From positions 682,001 through 746,000 of the forward strand of contig CBDCAB010000006.1 in the NCBI GenBank assembly GCA_965213735.1: 64,000 nucleotides of DNA. Direction: 5' to 3'. The notes beneath the pieces were generated by a model. That model made no database searches and was not told the DNA's origin. It saw nothing but the letters and a program-made list of their open reading frames with translations. The position numbers were made by a program, and so were the translations under genes. This document shows positions 43,567 through 52,819 of the stretch, piece by piece. Source of the DNA: CALDTK01 sp965213735 (GTDB taxonomy: Bacteria; Bacteroidota; Bacteroidia; Chitinophagales; Saprospiraceae). Position 1 is the stretch's first letter; the number at the start of each line of letters is the position of its first letter.

Positions 43567-44413
43567 ATTTAAGACATGCCCTTAGGCTAGCCGTCTCCGT
43601 AAGTATTCGGGAATAGTTGCTGCCGAAGAATTCCGGTAGATTAGTAGGTTTGCCTTTCACTTGATACTGGATGTCAACTTTGCTTGTGATGTCTGAGAGA
43701 ACAGGGAGATTAAGATCCTTGGCTAAGCTATAAATTGTATTGAGCTTGTTGGCTTTAAACTCCTCATACGTGATAGTTGGAACTTCACCCCCACAACGAT
43801 CAGCTAGTTGAGCCGCATCGTTCCAGCGTGCGATCTGTCTCCCGATATAATCTCCTTGCGCCTGCCCATGATCGAGTTGATGGAAGAGGATATATTCCCA
43901 GAGTTCATGAATTTCTGGGTATTCCCTACAATTGAGGGTGGTAAGGTCGCCAGGAACGTTGAGACGATTAAGTAAGGACCTGATGTTTGATAAGGGATTC
44001 CGCACGACTAGCACAAACTTGGCGTGCGGAAAAACTTCGACCAGTTCGTGGTATAGAAACGTCAGATTTGGCTCCTTAATAATTGGTCGACTAAATTCCA
44101 CTTTTGCTGAATACCTAATAGCTTGTTTTAGCGTAAGCTGGCCATCACGAATAAGTTCATAGGTTCGACTTCGCCAACCGCCGATATCAACTGTAGTCGA
44201 CTTCTGTGTTGCTTCTCCAAGAAGTGATGCTATGGCTGAGGTACCTGACTTTTGGTTGCCGAGGATAAAGAGTGGGTCATCTGTGAGTGTGTAAAATGGA
44301 TAAACAAAGTTTCTAGTGATGGGGAGCCACTGAAACACCTTATTGCGAAGTATCTCAGTCGCTGAATCCGCCGTCAACGCACCCTGGCGATAGCGCTTAA
44401 TAAACTCTTTCAA
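43559..44413 (-). CDS. PAPS-dependent sulfotransferase
   Basis: A 284-residue sulfotransferase. The 5'-phosphosulfate-binding loop is 'FILGNQKSGTSAIASLL' (residues 49-65), and the 3'-phosphate site is 'KFVLVVRNPLSNIRSLL' (residues 132-148, Arg138 and Ser142). This is the P-loop-like fold of carbohydrate sulfotransferases. No signal peptide is seen, so it acts in the cytoplasm, presumably on lipid-linked oligosaccharide before flipping. It uses the PAPS made by CysDNC about 15 kb away. It overlaps the Wzy gene by four bases. Confidence 0.88.
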   Translation of the reverse strand: MKEFIKRYRQGALTADSATEILRNKVFQWLPITRNFVYPFYTLTDDPLFILGNQKSGTSAIASLLGEATQKSTTVDIGGWRSRTYELIRDGQLTLKQAIRYSAKVEFSRPIIKEPNLTFLYHELVEVFPHAKFVLVVRNPLSNIRSLLNRLNVPGDLTTLNCREYPEIHELWEYILFHQLDHGQAQGDYIGRQIARWNDAAQLADRCGGEVPTITYEEFKANKLNTIYSLAKDLNLPVLSDITSKVDIQYQVKGKPTNLPEFFGSNYSRILTETASLRACLKYD

Positions 44414-45531
44414 TTCCTCTCCATTTCCGAATACATGTGGTGCTCGTTGAAGAGGTAGGGTAAAATAAGCATTGCAGATATCAAGCTCAGCGTAAAGGGA
44501 GTGGCGGATTCAAACAGCGATCGCAATACCAGCGCTCCACAATAAGCGACTACGAGGGGTGAGTTAGATGTATAAAGTATGGCTAGTGTGAGCAATATAA
44601 AGCCAAAAAGTGAAAGATACCCTCCCTCTACCCAAGTCTTGAGGTAGGCATTGTGAGGTGAAAGGGCTTCCCCATATCTCTCTTCGATGGGGATTCCGGA
44701 GTTGCCAAATCCGTAGCCAAGAGGTTTCTCCCTTGCTAGATCCGTACTGATCGCAAACAAATCATCTCGACCATTAACTCCTTTAAATCCTTTGCTTTCG
44801 TAGCTATTGGCCTCAATTAGAGTCAGCAAGTCGAATTCGTCATTAGTCACCAAAGATACATAAAAAATACTGATTACAAGCATTACTCCGAGAATTAAGC
44901 GATTAAGCGTAAATCTAAATATCCGTTGGATTACGTAGAAGAGTAGGAATAATCCCCAGCAACCTAAGTGAGTTCGACTTTGAGTTAGATAGATCAGTAA
45001 CCCCAAGAATGCTAACAGCCCCAGCTTAAGTATCCAATTTCTATAGAACACTAAAGCCACAAAATAACACATACAGAATGTTACAGTTGCCATAGAGTTG
45101 CTGTTGCCATAAATTGACACTAGCTTGGCGCCATCATAGATCGGGAGGCATAGCGTGCCGATCCCGAAGATGGTGAACATCAGTAAGTGACGGTATCGCA
45201 TTCCTGATGTAAAGCTTGCATAAAGCACCGAGGTGGCTAGCATTGAGATAACATAGTATCCAGCGCTCAGGCTAAGATTTACAGCAGCTGAAACTATAGC
45301 TCCGGCAAGAATGAACGCGAAGCATGTCCAATAGATAAGACTTTGCGTAAGATGAACAGTTTTACCTAGCAAGAAAAATAACCCAACTGCTGCAAACAAG
45401 GGCACATATCGGAATGCCCCTAAATCTCCAACTTGTGTCACTACAAATCCAATTAGCAGACAAAGTAGTACTAAGCTAAGAGGTTGCTGTGAAGCTCGTG
45501 CTTGAGGTAGTGTGGCTACGTGCTCACGCAT
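44410..45531 (-). CDS. Wzy-like O-antigen polymerase
   Basis: A 373-residue membrane protein with about ten to eleven helices. The large periplasmic loop contains 'NGRDDLFAISTDLAREKPLGYGFGNSG' and 'SPHNAYLKTWVEGGYLSLFGF', a pattern shared by Wzy polymerases and WaaL ligases. It would link repeat units on the outer face of the inner membrane. With Wzx (49444), Wzz (56216) and Wza-like (57325) genes in the locus, the polymerase role is more likely than ligase. Confidence 0.85.
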   Translation of the reverse strand: MREHVATLPQARASQQPLSLVLLCLLIGFVVTQVGDLGAFRYVPLFAAVGLFFLLGKTVHLTQSLIYWTCFAFILAGAIVSAAVNLSLSAGYYVISMLATSVLYASFTSGMRYRHLLMFTIFGIGTLCLPIYDGAKLVSIYGNSNSMATVTFCMCYFVALVFYRNWILKLGLLAFLGLLIYLTQSRTHLGCWGLFLLFYVIQRIFRFTLNRLILGVMLVISIFYVSLVTNDEFDLLTLIEANSYESKGFKGVNGRDDLFAISTDLAREKPLGYGFGNSGIPIEERYGEALSPHNAYLKTWVEGGYLSLFGFILLTLAILYTSNSPLVVAYCGALVLRSLFESATPFTLSLISAMLILPYLFNEHHMYSEMERN

Positions 45532-46661
45532 TCAGCGAGGATTTTGCGTAAACTATTCAGCATGTTTGTCGAATGAAAATTTTTAGATACAAATTGAAAT
45601 CCGGATTTTCGTTTCTTTTCTCGGAGATCGTTTTGCTCTATACATGATTTTATAGCTTCACTGAGATGCGAGGGGTCATTAGCTCTGCAGAGCCAGCCAT
45701 TGCGCCCATTATCCAATACTTCTGGGATACCGCCCACCTCAGTGGAGACTACGGGTATACCTTCGTGTAGAGCCTCAATATTCGCTACACCTAAGGCTTC
45801 TTTGTGAGAAGGCACACAGAATATATCGTGCTGCTGCATCGCTCTGAACACCTCCTCTTGCGATAGTACACCTACGCATTTGAGTTTGGTGTAGCTATCA
45901 GGCGATCGTGCAGGAGAAAGTTTCATAAAAGCTTCTCGCGAAAAGCCTGCTGCAGTAATACTAATGTTGTACTGGGGCAGTAGAGAAACGGCCTCCAAAA
46001 GGTCAGTCAGCCCCCCACGCTCAAAGTCATGCTTGATAAAAAGTATGCTCACCTGTTTTGAATCGAGCTTTGGACGAGAGGGTAGCTGTATGTGTCGCAG
46101 TTGAATGCTTTTATACAGTCGGACAACTTTTTGCTTGTTCTTACCATAGCGCTGCTCGAGCAGATTTGACAAATAAGCGGAGTTGGTAATGACTAATGCA
46201 AGATTATGGAATACTTGCTTCTCATACCACCTATAATATAAATGCTTCAAGCTCAGCTTCTGCATTGAAAGATCTACCACGGCAGTTGCGTTATTATCAT
46301 CGTTAATCATTCCTACAATTGGCACATCCCATCTAAGGCTTGTAGTGTGAGCAATGACGGCATTATTATATATAACTATATCGAAAGGCTGCTTGAGGTG
46401 GGCTTGACGTATGGCATTTGCATATGCCCGCTGGCGCAGTTGCAGATTTAATGGTTTGAGCCATTTAGACTGCTGTACCTTTACCAGCGTGACTGAAGGC
46501 CTATCAAGTGTGATGTCCTCAGTAAACAATTCGAGTTCCGTGTCTGATCGATCATTGAGTCCGAGAATGAGGTGTGCAAATTTAGCTGGCCCTTGATGAA
46601 TCGTATCAAACCAAGTTGTAGCAAATGCTATACGTAGGGGTCGCTCAGCCTCCTGCGTCAA
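45516..46661 (-). CDS. Glycosyltransferase family 4 (paralogue of 15434)
   Basis: A 381-residue GT4 protein. 'FDTIHQGPAKFAHLILGL', 'VGMINDDNNAT', 'FIKHDFERGGLTDLLEAV' and 'PSHKEALGVANIEALHEGIPVVSTEVGGIPEVL' line up with the protein encoded at 15434, so both belong to one subfamily marked by an INDDN motif. Donor and acceptor unknown. It overlaps Wzy by 16 bases and the gene at 46658 by four. Confidence 0.88.
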   Translation of the reverse strand: MTQEAERPLRIAFATTWFDTIHQGPAKFAHLILGLNDRSDTELELFTEDITLDRPSVTLVKVQQSKWLKPLNLQLRQRAYANAIRQAHLKQPFDIVIYNNAVIAHTTSLRWDVPIVGMINDDNNATAVVDLSMQKLSLKHLYYRWYEKQVFHNLALVITNSAYLSNLLEQRYGKNKQKVVRLYKSIQLRHIQLPSRPKLDSKQVSILFIKHDFERGGLTDLLEAVSLLPQYNISITAAGFSREAFMKLSPARSPDSYTKLKCVGVLSQEEVFRAMQQHDIFCVPSHKEALGVANIEALHEGIPVVSTEVGGIPEVLDNGRNGWLCRANDPSHLSEAIKSCIEQNDLREKKRKSGFQFVSKNFHSTNMLNSLRKILAECVST

Positions 46662-47698
46662 GGTGCGAAATGATCTACGAGCACATAGCCAAAATCAGTC
46701 CAGCGAAATTTGGCCACTTCTTTCTTATTCTTCTCACCGTAGCTTGCAAGCGTTGAAGCTGGTGTGGACATGGCTTTATGCAGCGCCTGTTTAAGGTCTC
46801 CGGGTGTATAAAGGAGATCATGTTGTGCTGCCAATCGCGCGCTAATAGCCCCAATATCTGGCGCCACAATTGCTTGACCATAATCCATGGCTAAAATAAT
46901 TGAGCCGCTGTTATCTATGCTCAGGTAGGGTAGGCACACAAGCTGAGTTTCTGCAAATATTTTGGGAAAGCTTTCTGCTGGTACAAAAGCGTTACTAAAG
47001 CTAATCAGTGGATTGTTCTGGATACTATCAGCAACTCTAGCAGCGTAGGGTCGATCGAAGGCAGCGCCAATAATCTTTAGCTTCCAGGTATCAGAATTAC
47101 AGGCTTTAAATGCTTCAATCAGCTCCAGTACTCCTTTGTACGGCCTAACAAGACCAAAAAAAGTTATTATATTTTTATCAAAACGGTTAGTGAGAGGAGG
47201 GGCTATGGGAGGATACACAGATCGATAGGAGCCTTCAGGCACCACCACCACATGGTCAGAATTTAATTCCCAAACCTGCTCAATTTTACCTACAGTTTCT
47301 TCCGTAAAAACTCTAATTAGATCACACCGGTGTGCGAACCACCGACGCACCAAAGGACGTGCAGGGATATCATGTGGTTCAAAATTGTGAAGAGTCCAAA
47401 CTAAACGTTGTCCTAAAAACTGACAGATAAGTATGTCCAATACAAAAAGAATCTCTTGTAGAAGCGTAAGAACAGCATTCCTTCTTACTGTATACCTATG
47501 TATCCAATCAACATGGACAATGTCAGGTCGCAGAGCTAAGGCAGTGCGGGTAAACGCAAAGAATTTGCCATCTTTCCCATCGAAAGCTTCTAATGATCCA
47601 GTATTGGTTAATCCTTGCTTAAACAGAAATTGATACGGATTATTAGAATTTTGGACAGGAAGGCAAGCTACCTTCAACTTTTGCTTTTTATTCATCAA
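46658..47698 (-). CDS. Glycosyltransferase, GT-B fold
   Basis: A 346-residue protein with 'DIVHVDWIHRYTVRRN', 'LVWTLHNFEPHD', 'IITFFGLVRPYKGVLELIEAF', 'LKIIGAAFDRPYAARV' and 'VCLPYLSIDNSGSIILAMDYGQAIVAPDIGA'. This is the architecture of GT4 enzymes of the AmsK/GumH-related kind. It is separated by about 110 AT-rich bases from the next upstream gene at 47812, so a new transcript could begin before it. Confidence 0.82.
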   Translation of the reverse strand: MMNKKQKLKVACLPVQNSNNPYQFLFKQGLTNTGSLEAFDGKDGKFFAFTRTALALRPDIVHVDWIHRYTVRRNAVLTLLQEILFVLDILICQFLGQRLVWTLHNFEPHDIPARPLVRRWFAHRCDLIRVFTEETVGKIEQVWELNSDHVVVVPEGSYRSVYPPIAPPLTNRFDKNIITFFGLVRPYKGVLELIEAFKACNSDTWKLKIIGAAFDRPYAARVADSIQNNPLISFSNAFVPAESFPKIFAETQLVCLPYLSIDNSGSIILAMDYGQAIVAPDIGAISARLAAQHDLLYTPGDLKQALHKAMSTPASTLASYGEKNKKEVAKFRWTDFGYVLVDHFAP

Positions 47699-47811
47699 CG
47701 AAATACCGAAGTTTAGATTTAACGGTTAAGCCAACAACTGAATAATATTAAGTCCTATACTAATAATTGACCACAGCATATTTATGCTTAGAGTATTCGC
47801 ATCTATGTTCA

Positions 47812-48717
47812 TCATCTTTTGCTGCTTATATTCTTTCGAATCTTTTTGAGAATTGGAAAATGCTTGACCAACTTTCCGACTTGCTTAATTCCTGGTACAC
47901 CATCGCGACTAGATTTTAGATATTGAATATACATAATCTTGTTGCAGAAAGCTGCTGATTTTAAGCTGAACGGAAAACCTAAGCCAAACTTCTCAAGTAA
48001 ATTTCCATCGTTCAACATCTTTTTGTATTTAATATAATAGCTATCTTCAACAATATATATTTTGTTATGACCCGACAAAAATGCGTGCATTTTAGTCTCA
48101 CCTCTTAGAAAATCAATAATGGCTTCTGTCACACCTGGCCACTCAACGCGGAAGGGATCATCAACTATTATTACTCCTCCTTTAGCCAAGTTACTATGAG
48201 CCATTTCCAAGTCACTCAACGCCTCATTGCGATTGTGTCCACCATCAACATGAAATAGACGAATGGGGCGAGGAATGTCGTTTTCCGTGAGAGTGTCTGA
48301 AAGTTTACGATTAATCTGGAGCCTCGATTTATCTAAGTATCTAACAATGTTGTCGCTGAATATTCTTTCGTCGCCATCCCCAGATGCGCTAACGTTGTCA
48401 ACTTGAGATCCAAAGATATCGCATACCGCCAGCATCTCTTGGCTTCGCAAGAGCCCAGCGAAGAAAACCGAGCTTTTGCCATGATGTACTCCGATCTCAA
48501 AGATGTTTCCAACAATATTCTCTTCTTTTTGTATAGCATCAATAAGATAAATTGTGTTGGCTGCATACTCTGAGAACCATCCGTGTATTTTGGTTGTCCG
48601 CTGATAGAATTTGGCAGCTTCCGTTGGTGAAGGACTTATCATGATGTTCGAGAGTAAGTTTGCAAAATTGCGAGTGTCCGTTTGAGTATGTGGTTCAATA
48701 TAAAGATATGGGCGCAC
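47812..48717 (-). CDS. SAM-dependent methyltransferase, class I
   Basis: A 301-residue protein with 'VGNIFEIGVHHGKSSVFFAGLL' as the SAM-binding loop, 'LAVCDIFGSQVDN' and 'RLFHVDGGHNRNEALSDLEMAHSNL' followed by 'GGVIIVDDPF'. This is the pattern of the methyltransferase-24 / cephalosporin-hydroxylase-like group. It may methylate a sugar of the repeat unit. The C-terminus is basic ('KKIRKNISSKR'). The roughly 130 bases upstream hold no gene I can support. Confidence 0.78.
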   Translation of the reverse strand: MRPYLYIEPHTQTDTRNFANLLSNIMISPSPTEAAKFYQRTTKIHGWFSEYAANTIYLIDAIQKEENIVGNIFEIGVHHGKSSVFFAGLLRSQEMLAVCDIFGSQVDNVSASGDGDERIFSDNIVRYLDKSRLQINRKLSDTLTENDIPRPIRLFHVDGGHNRNEALSDLEMAHSNLAKGGVIIVDDPFRVEWPGVTEAIIDFLRGETKMHAFLSGHNKIYIVEDSYYIKYKKMLNDGNLLEKFGLGFPFSLKSAAFCNKIMYIQYLKSSRDGVPGIKQVGKLVKHFPILKKIRKNISSKR

Positions 48718-48850
48718 ATGTTTGTTAGGAAGATTTCAACATAGAGTATTGGTCATCATAAGAAGCTTTTTCATCTCTTCGATCGGCATTAGACTGAAGT
48801 TATGACAGTTCTCTTCACGATTTGCACCCCTAAGTATAGGAACAGTGAGA

Positions 48851-49411
48851 TTATAGGAGGTATGGTCTATAGAAGTAGCGAGGCTCTTGTACCTCGTTAC
48901 GTCTTCCGATTTTTTTTGCTGGTACTCCTCCAACTACAGTAAAGGGTTCAACTGAACGCGACACCACCGCTCCTGCTGCCACCACTGCACCCTTACCAAT
49001 AACTACACCTGGTAATAAAATTGCTCGATTACCAATCCAAACAAAATCTTCTATGCTTACCGGACTACCGATTGTCCGAAAGCCAGGATCGTTCATATCA
49101 TGCTGAAGTGTCCAAATATTAACCTCTGGCCCAATGTCTACGTCGTTTCCAATCGTGACTCGTCCACCTCGTGAGTCAATTAAACAACCAGGGTTTATGT
49201 TGGATCTATTTCCGATCGAAATATTTCTCGGGTCTCGCAACGACAAACCGAGCATAATATTGGAATTTTCTCCAATTTCAATTATGTTCCTGTACCACCA
49301 GTGCCTGAGGCGGAGTGACGGTATTGATGCAATGCATGTATTGCTCAGATAACGTACTAAATGCCGGGAACGACTTCTAGCAGTAAGATTGATAAATAAT
49401 CTCTTTAACAT
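48851..49411 (-). CDS. Hexapeptide-repeat acyltransferase (WcaF/CatB-like)
   Basis: A 186-residue left-handed beta-helix protein. The repeats include 'ISIGNRSNINPGCLIDSRGG', 'TIGNDVDIGPEVNIWTLQHD' with the catalytic-type histidine, 'VWIGNRAILLPGVVIGKGAVVAAGAVVSR' and 'VGGVPAKKIGRR'. It would O-acetylate a sugar using acetyl-CoA. It differs from WbpD and lacks that family's 'GPSMVFTNV' element. It lies 32 bases downstream of the Wzx gene. Confidence 0.87.
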   Translation of the reverse strand: MLKRLFINLTARSRSRHLVRYLSNTCIASIPSLRLRHWWYRNIIEIGENSNIMLGLSLRDPRNISIGNRSNINPGCLIDSRGGRVTIGNDVDIGPEVNIWTLQHDMNDPGFRTIGSPVSIEDFVWIGNRAILLPGVVIGKGAVVAAGAVVSRSVEPFTVVGGVPAKKIGRRNEVQEPRYFYRPYLL

Positions 49412-49443
49412 AATAATTTCTTTAGGCCCTATTGAGGTAGCTT

Positions 49444-50982
49444 TTAATAATAATGTACCAATTGATCTTTCAAAGTCAGGATTCTATGGTAAAAGATAAT
49501 TACGAATATTGTACCGGCCAAACATGAAGTTCCTAAAGCACAAACTACACGTTCTGCATCAGAAAGACCATTGATAACATGCTCTGATGTGTACACAACT
49601 AATCCAACTGATAAAACACTAGTTATATACATTCGCCATATTATTTTCGTAGAAGCTTTCACTTCTCTATGCTCATCCGCACCCGATGCTAAGTGCTTCA
49701 TTTGGAAAAACATCCAAGCCGTCATTAAAGTAAGCTGGGCCACTGTACCTATGATTACAGCTTCAAAACCTATAAACTGAATGAGCACCACACTGATGAA
49801 TAGATTAAGACTAACAAATAACAGTTCGGCCTTTAGTAGAGGTGCCGTTTTCCCCATGATGTATAAAGCTTGGTAAGCAATAGTAGCTAATCCGCGTATG
49901 GCAATAGCTCCAATGAGGAGCTGCCCGTATAAATAATACTGAGCGTAATCACTCGTCCCTAACCAAGTTTCCAAAATGATTGGAAATGCTAATATTCCTC
50001 CTAAGGCCCCAGCTAGTAGAGCAGCTGAAGAGATCAGACTGGCATCAGCTACGAATTTTTGCAGCTTGCCCGCCCCTGCTGAGCGTAGTTTAATATAATA
50101 CGGCTGCAACACCACATAGCCTCTACCAATCAAGCTTTTAAGCACCTGGTACGGTTTAGCCACAACTGTATAAACTGCAACGAACTTGACTTTAGTGAAT
50201 AGTCCAATAACTATTTTGTCGGATCCTTGGCTAAAAAAAGCTATCACAGAAAGTTTAAAACTATCTAAGGCATACTTCCATGGCTCTGCACGGTACAGTG
50301 TGTCAAACTGTCCTAAGCTAAATTTTGGCCATGCTATTAAGGATGCTCCATATTTTCTAAGCACATAAAAATCCAGAAAGATCGAAAGGAGAAGTAGGGC
50401 AAATTGTCCAGCCATCAGCAAGAGGATATTTATCTCGAGCAGATAGACAAGTAACACAAGGCATCCCAGCGCGAAGACTTCTATCAGGGCATACACATTC
50501 CGTTTATAAAAAATCCGTAAGCCTTTTAAAGTAGCCGATGAGAGATGCAGAAGGAATAAGCCGGCGCAGTAAATTCCGGTGCTTGCTAATAGAATTCGAC
50601 TCTCTCTTTCATACTGTCCAGTGATCTCAAAGATGAGCTCTTGATAAATTGATAACCCTGTAAATAAGGCAATTACTAGTATACATGAAGTTCCAGTTAT
50701 CCACAAGCTGGTTTGTGCAGCTACTAGATATTTTGCCTTATCTTTATCTTGCAAAAACTCGCTCGTATATCGTAGTAATGCTTTTCCACTCCCGAAATCT
50801 ATAAACATAAGAGTGCTCGCTAAGCCGATGGAGAGAAGATATATTCCATAGAGTGTCTCCCCATATACATTTAAGTATATTGGAATTGAAAAGATACCTA
50901 TACCTAGCTGCAAAATGTAAACGCCATAGATGCTGGCGCTGTCGCTCCAAAACCGCCTTAATCCAGACTGTTTCGGTGACAT
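49444..50982 (-). CDS. Oligosaccharide flippase (Wzx-like)
   Basis: A 512-residue membrane protein with 12-14 predicted helices. The N-terminus 'FWSDSASIYGVYILQLGIGIF' and 'YGIYLLSIGLASTLMFIDFGSGKALLRY' resemble polysaccharide transporters of the MOP superfamily. It is a different sequence from the flippase at 9032. It likely moves the sulfated or nonulosonate-containing repeat, because it sits next to those genes. Confidence 0.85.
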   Translation of the reverse strand: MSPKQSGLRRFWSDSASIYGVYILQLGIGIFSIPIYLNVYGETLYGIYLLSIGLASTLMFIDFGSGKALLRYTSEFLQDKDKAKYLVAAQTSLWITGTSCILVIALFTGLSIYQELIFEITGQYERESRILLASTGIYCAGLFLLHLSSATLKGLRIFYKRNVYALIEVFALGCLVLLVYLLEINILLLMAGQFALLLLSIFLDFYVLRKYGASLIAWPKFSLGQFDTLYRAEPWKYALDSFKLSVIAFFSQGSDKIVIGLFTKVKFVAVYTVVAKPYQVLKSLIGRGYVVLQPYYIKLRSAGAGKLQKFVADASLISSAALLAGALGGILAFPIILETWLGTSDYAQYYLYGQLLIGAIAIRGLATIAYQALYIMGKTAPLLKAELLFVSLNLFISVVLIQFIGFEAVIIGTVAQLTLMTAWMFFQMKHLASGADEHREVKASTKIIWRMYITSVLSVGLVVYTSEHVINGLSDAERVVCALGTSCLAGTIFVIIFYHRILTLKDQLVHYY

Positions 50983-52322
50983 CAGTAAGGTCTAAGCTCA
51001 GCTTCAGGTGATTTTAGAACGCCATGACTGCAAACAGACTCAAAGTGCCGAACAATTTCGCTAAATGAGCGTAAGGGAAAGTTTCGGCTTATACTGGCAT
51101 TGCTATTGTACTTATCTTCACCAGAATCTAAAATTAACATTATTTTTTTCAATTCTGAAATACTATTTATCACGCCATTTCTATCCCGCATCATGTATTT
51201 TTCTATTTGATACTGATGTATAAAATTGTAAAGCGTTACTCCTGGCCCTGGGCCCTCATGCCCATAGTCTATCAGTAGCGAAGGCGTATCAAGAAAGCTT
51301 CCTTCCAATCCCATCGTCGTTCCCACATGCAGGAATGCCTTAGCTCCAGCTAGCATCGCATACTTCTGCCAGATTGCTTCTTCAGCGATAGAATAATCTT
51401 GAGCTCTGTGCTCATCATCTAAAATTATATTACTAAATAGTCGGAGAGGATTATACATCTCCCATGCATTTAGTATAGGATATGGACGCACTATTAATTT
51501 CCAATCCGAAAAATTTTCCTTCAACATTTTACTTATTCCTTCAATTAACTTAATCTCCTTTGGGACCAGATCGGTAATTCCTATCGAACAAGCAAAATAT
51601 AAAAATTTGTATTGTGGAACCTTGGTTTCTTTACATCCGGAGCCTCCACTCACAAACTGCTCAACATACGCTAACTGTCCAGCCCCAGATATTCGGATTT
51701 TCTCACGTGGGATCCCCTGCAACTCCATTAAATCCTCGGCTATTCCCTCGCACCAGACATCGTACATTAGCTTTGTGGTGTAGCTTGTATGCTTGCAGGG
51801 ATGGTCCCAACTCGCAACATATATTGATGCACTTCTTCCTTCTGCAATAACCCTGGCAAGTAATTCATCAGAGGCTACCTCAGTTAAAAATATGATGTGG
51901 TCTAAATCCGCTATTTTCGTCTTTCCACTGTAAGGCAAACGTTCAAGATAGTAGTCATAGTCCATAACTTTTGGCATCACCTTCTGGAGCTCAATCTGTA
52001 GTCTAGCCTTCCTCTTTACTTGCTTCGGTAGACTCTGCAACTTGAACTCTTGCATCAAGAAGTAGTTCTGTCTGCTCTTCGGAATCTTTTTGAAGATGGT
52101 GTATAGACGTTTAATAAAATTACCTTGTGAGGGCAGATTTTCTCGAATTTCACGAAATTCCACTCCGTCACGTATATGTCGATTGAATTTCTCGCTGTCA
52201 GCGCTTTTTCCAAAGACAACTACTTTGTATATAGACGAAAGTTGCGAAATGATCTCCCTAATATCTGACCGTAGATCAAAATGCTCCAGGACAATGCCAA
52301 TAGCCAATGACCGATTGCTCAT
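50982..52322 (-). CDS. GT-B-like protein of unknown family
   Basis: A 446-residue protein that I cannot assign to a named family. The C-terminal half reads like a GT-B donor domain: 'KLIVRPYPILNAWEMYNP' and 'IWQKYAMLAGAKAFLHVGTTMGLEGSFLDTPSLLIDYG'. The pattern of a threonine/glycine-rich loop followed by 'E..FLDTPSLL' recalls glycerophosphotransferases and some sialyltransferase-like proteins. The N-terminal half is basic, with 'KKIPKSRQNYFLMQEFKLQ'. It abuts Wzx and overlaps the HAD gene of the nonulosonate module by four bases. It is therefore the best candidate for the nonulosonate transferase, by inference. Confidence 0.6.
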   Translation of the reverse strand: MSNRSLAIGIVLEHFDLRSDIREIISQLSSIYKVVVFGKSADSEKFNRHIRDGVEFREIRENLPSQGNFIKRLYTIFKKIPKSRQNYFLMQEFKLQSLPKQVKRKARLQIELQKVMPKVMDYDYYLERLPYSGKTKIADLDHIIFLTEVASDELLARVIAEGRSASIYVASWDHPCKHTSYTTKLMYDVWCEGIAEDLMELQGIPREKIRISGAGQLAYVEQFVSGGSGCKETKVPQYKFLYFACSIGITDLVPKEIKLIEGISKMLKENFSDWKLIVRPYPILNAWEMYNPLRLFSNIILDDEHRAQDYSIAEEAIWQKYAMLAGAKAFLHVGTTMGLEGSFLDTPSLLIDYGHEGPGPGVTLYNFIHQYQIEKYMMRDRNGVINSISELKKIMLILDSGEDKYNSNASISRNFPLRSFSEIVRHFESVCSHGVLKSPEAELRPY

Positions 52323-52819
52323 ATCAAATTCTGCTTCAGGATAAACTCTGCCAGCTCCCTAACAACTCCCTGTCCCCCTCCTAGCTTCATCACCTGAATT
52401 CCTTTCACAGATCTTACTGCATGCATGGCATCACTTGGACACGCTGCCAGCCCTACCGCTTGGAGAAGCTCAATACAATTTATATCATCTCCGATATAAG
52501 AACAGTCTTTTAACCTCAATCCTTCCTTCTCGCATATATGTTTTGCGGCAGCTAATTTACCATCGTGACGCTTACCTTGATACAAGTGGTCAACTTTTAA
52601 CTTCTTAGCTCTCCGTTGTACAATATCTGTGACTTCACTAGTGATAATTCCAGTAATCAGCCCCGCCTCTCGCAGGAGTTGCATTCCCATGCCATCGCGG
52701 GTATTGAATTTCTTCAACTCGTCACCATTTTCGCTGTAATACATCCCGCCATCCGTTAGGACACCATCAACATCGGTCAAGAATACCTTGATCTTAGATT
52801 GCTTTACCAAGCTGTCCAT
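52319..52819 (-). CDS. KdsC-like HAD phosphatase of the nonulosonate module
   Basis: A 166-residue capless HAD protein: 'FLTDVDGVLTDGGMYYSENG' with Asp16 and Asp18, 'GIITSEVTDIVQRRAKKL', 'GKLAAAKHICEKEGL', and 'CSYIGDDINCIELLQ'. KdsC-type enzymes remove phosphate from Kdo-8-phosphate; in Bacteroides thetaiotaomicron a relative acts on KDN-9-phosphate. Beside NeuB- and NeuA-like genes, the second kind of role is likelier than Kdo synthesis. It overlaps the SDR gene by 16 bases. Confidence 0.85.
   Translation of the reverse strand: MDSLVKQSKIKVFLTDVDGVLTDGGMYYSENGDELKKFNTRDGMGMQLLREAGLITGIITSEVTDIVQRRAKKLKVDHLYQGKRHDGKLAAAKHICEKEGLRLKDCSYIGDDINCIELLQAVGLAACPSDAMHAVRSVKGIQVMKLGGGQGVVRELAEFILKQNLI

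Noticed and set aside
48736..48933. A possible 65-residue minus-strand gene between the acyltransferase and the methyltransferase
   Set aside because: It overlaps the acyltransferase end, has no recognisable feature and no clear ribosome binding site.
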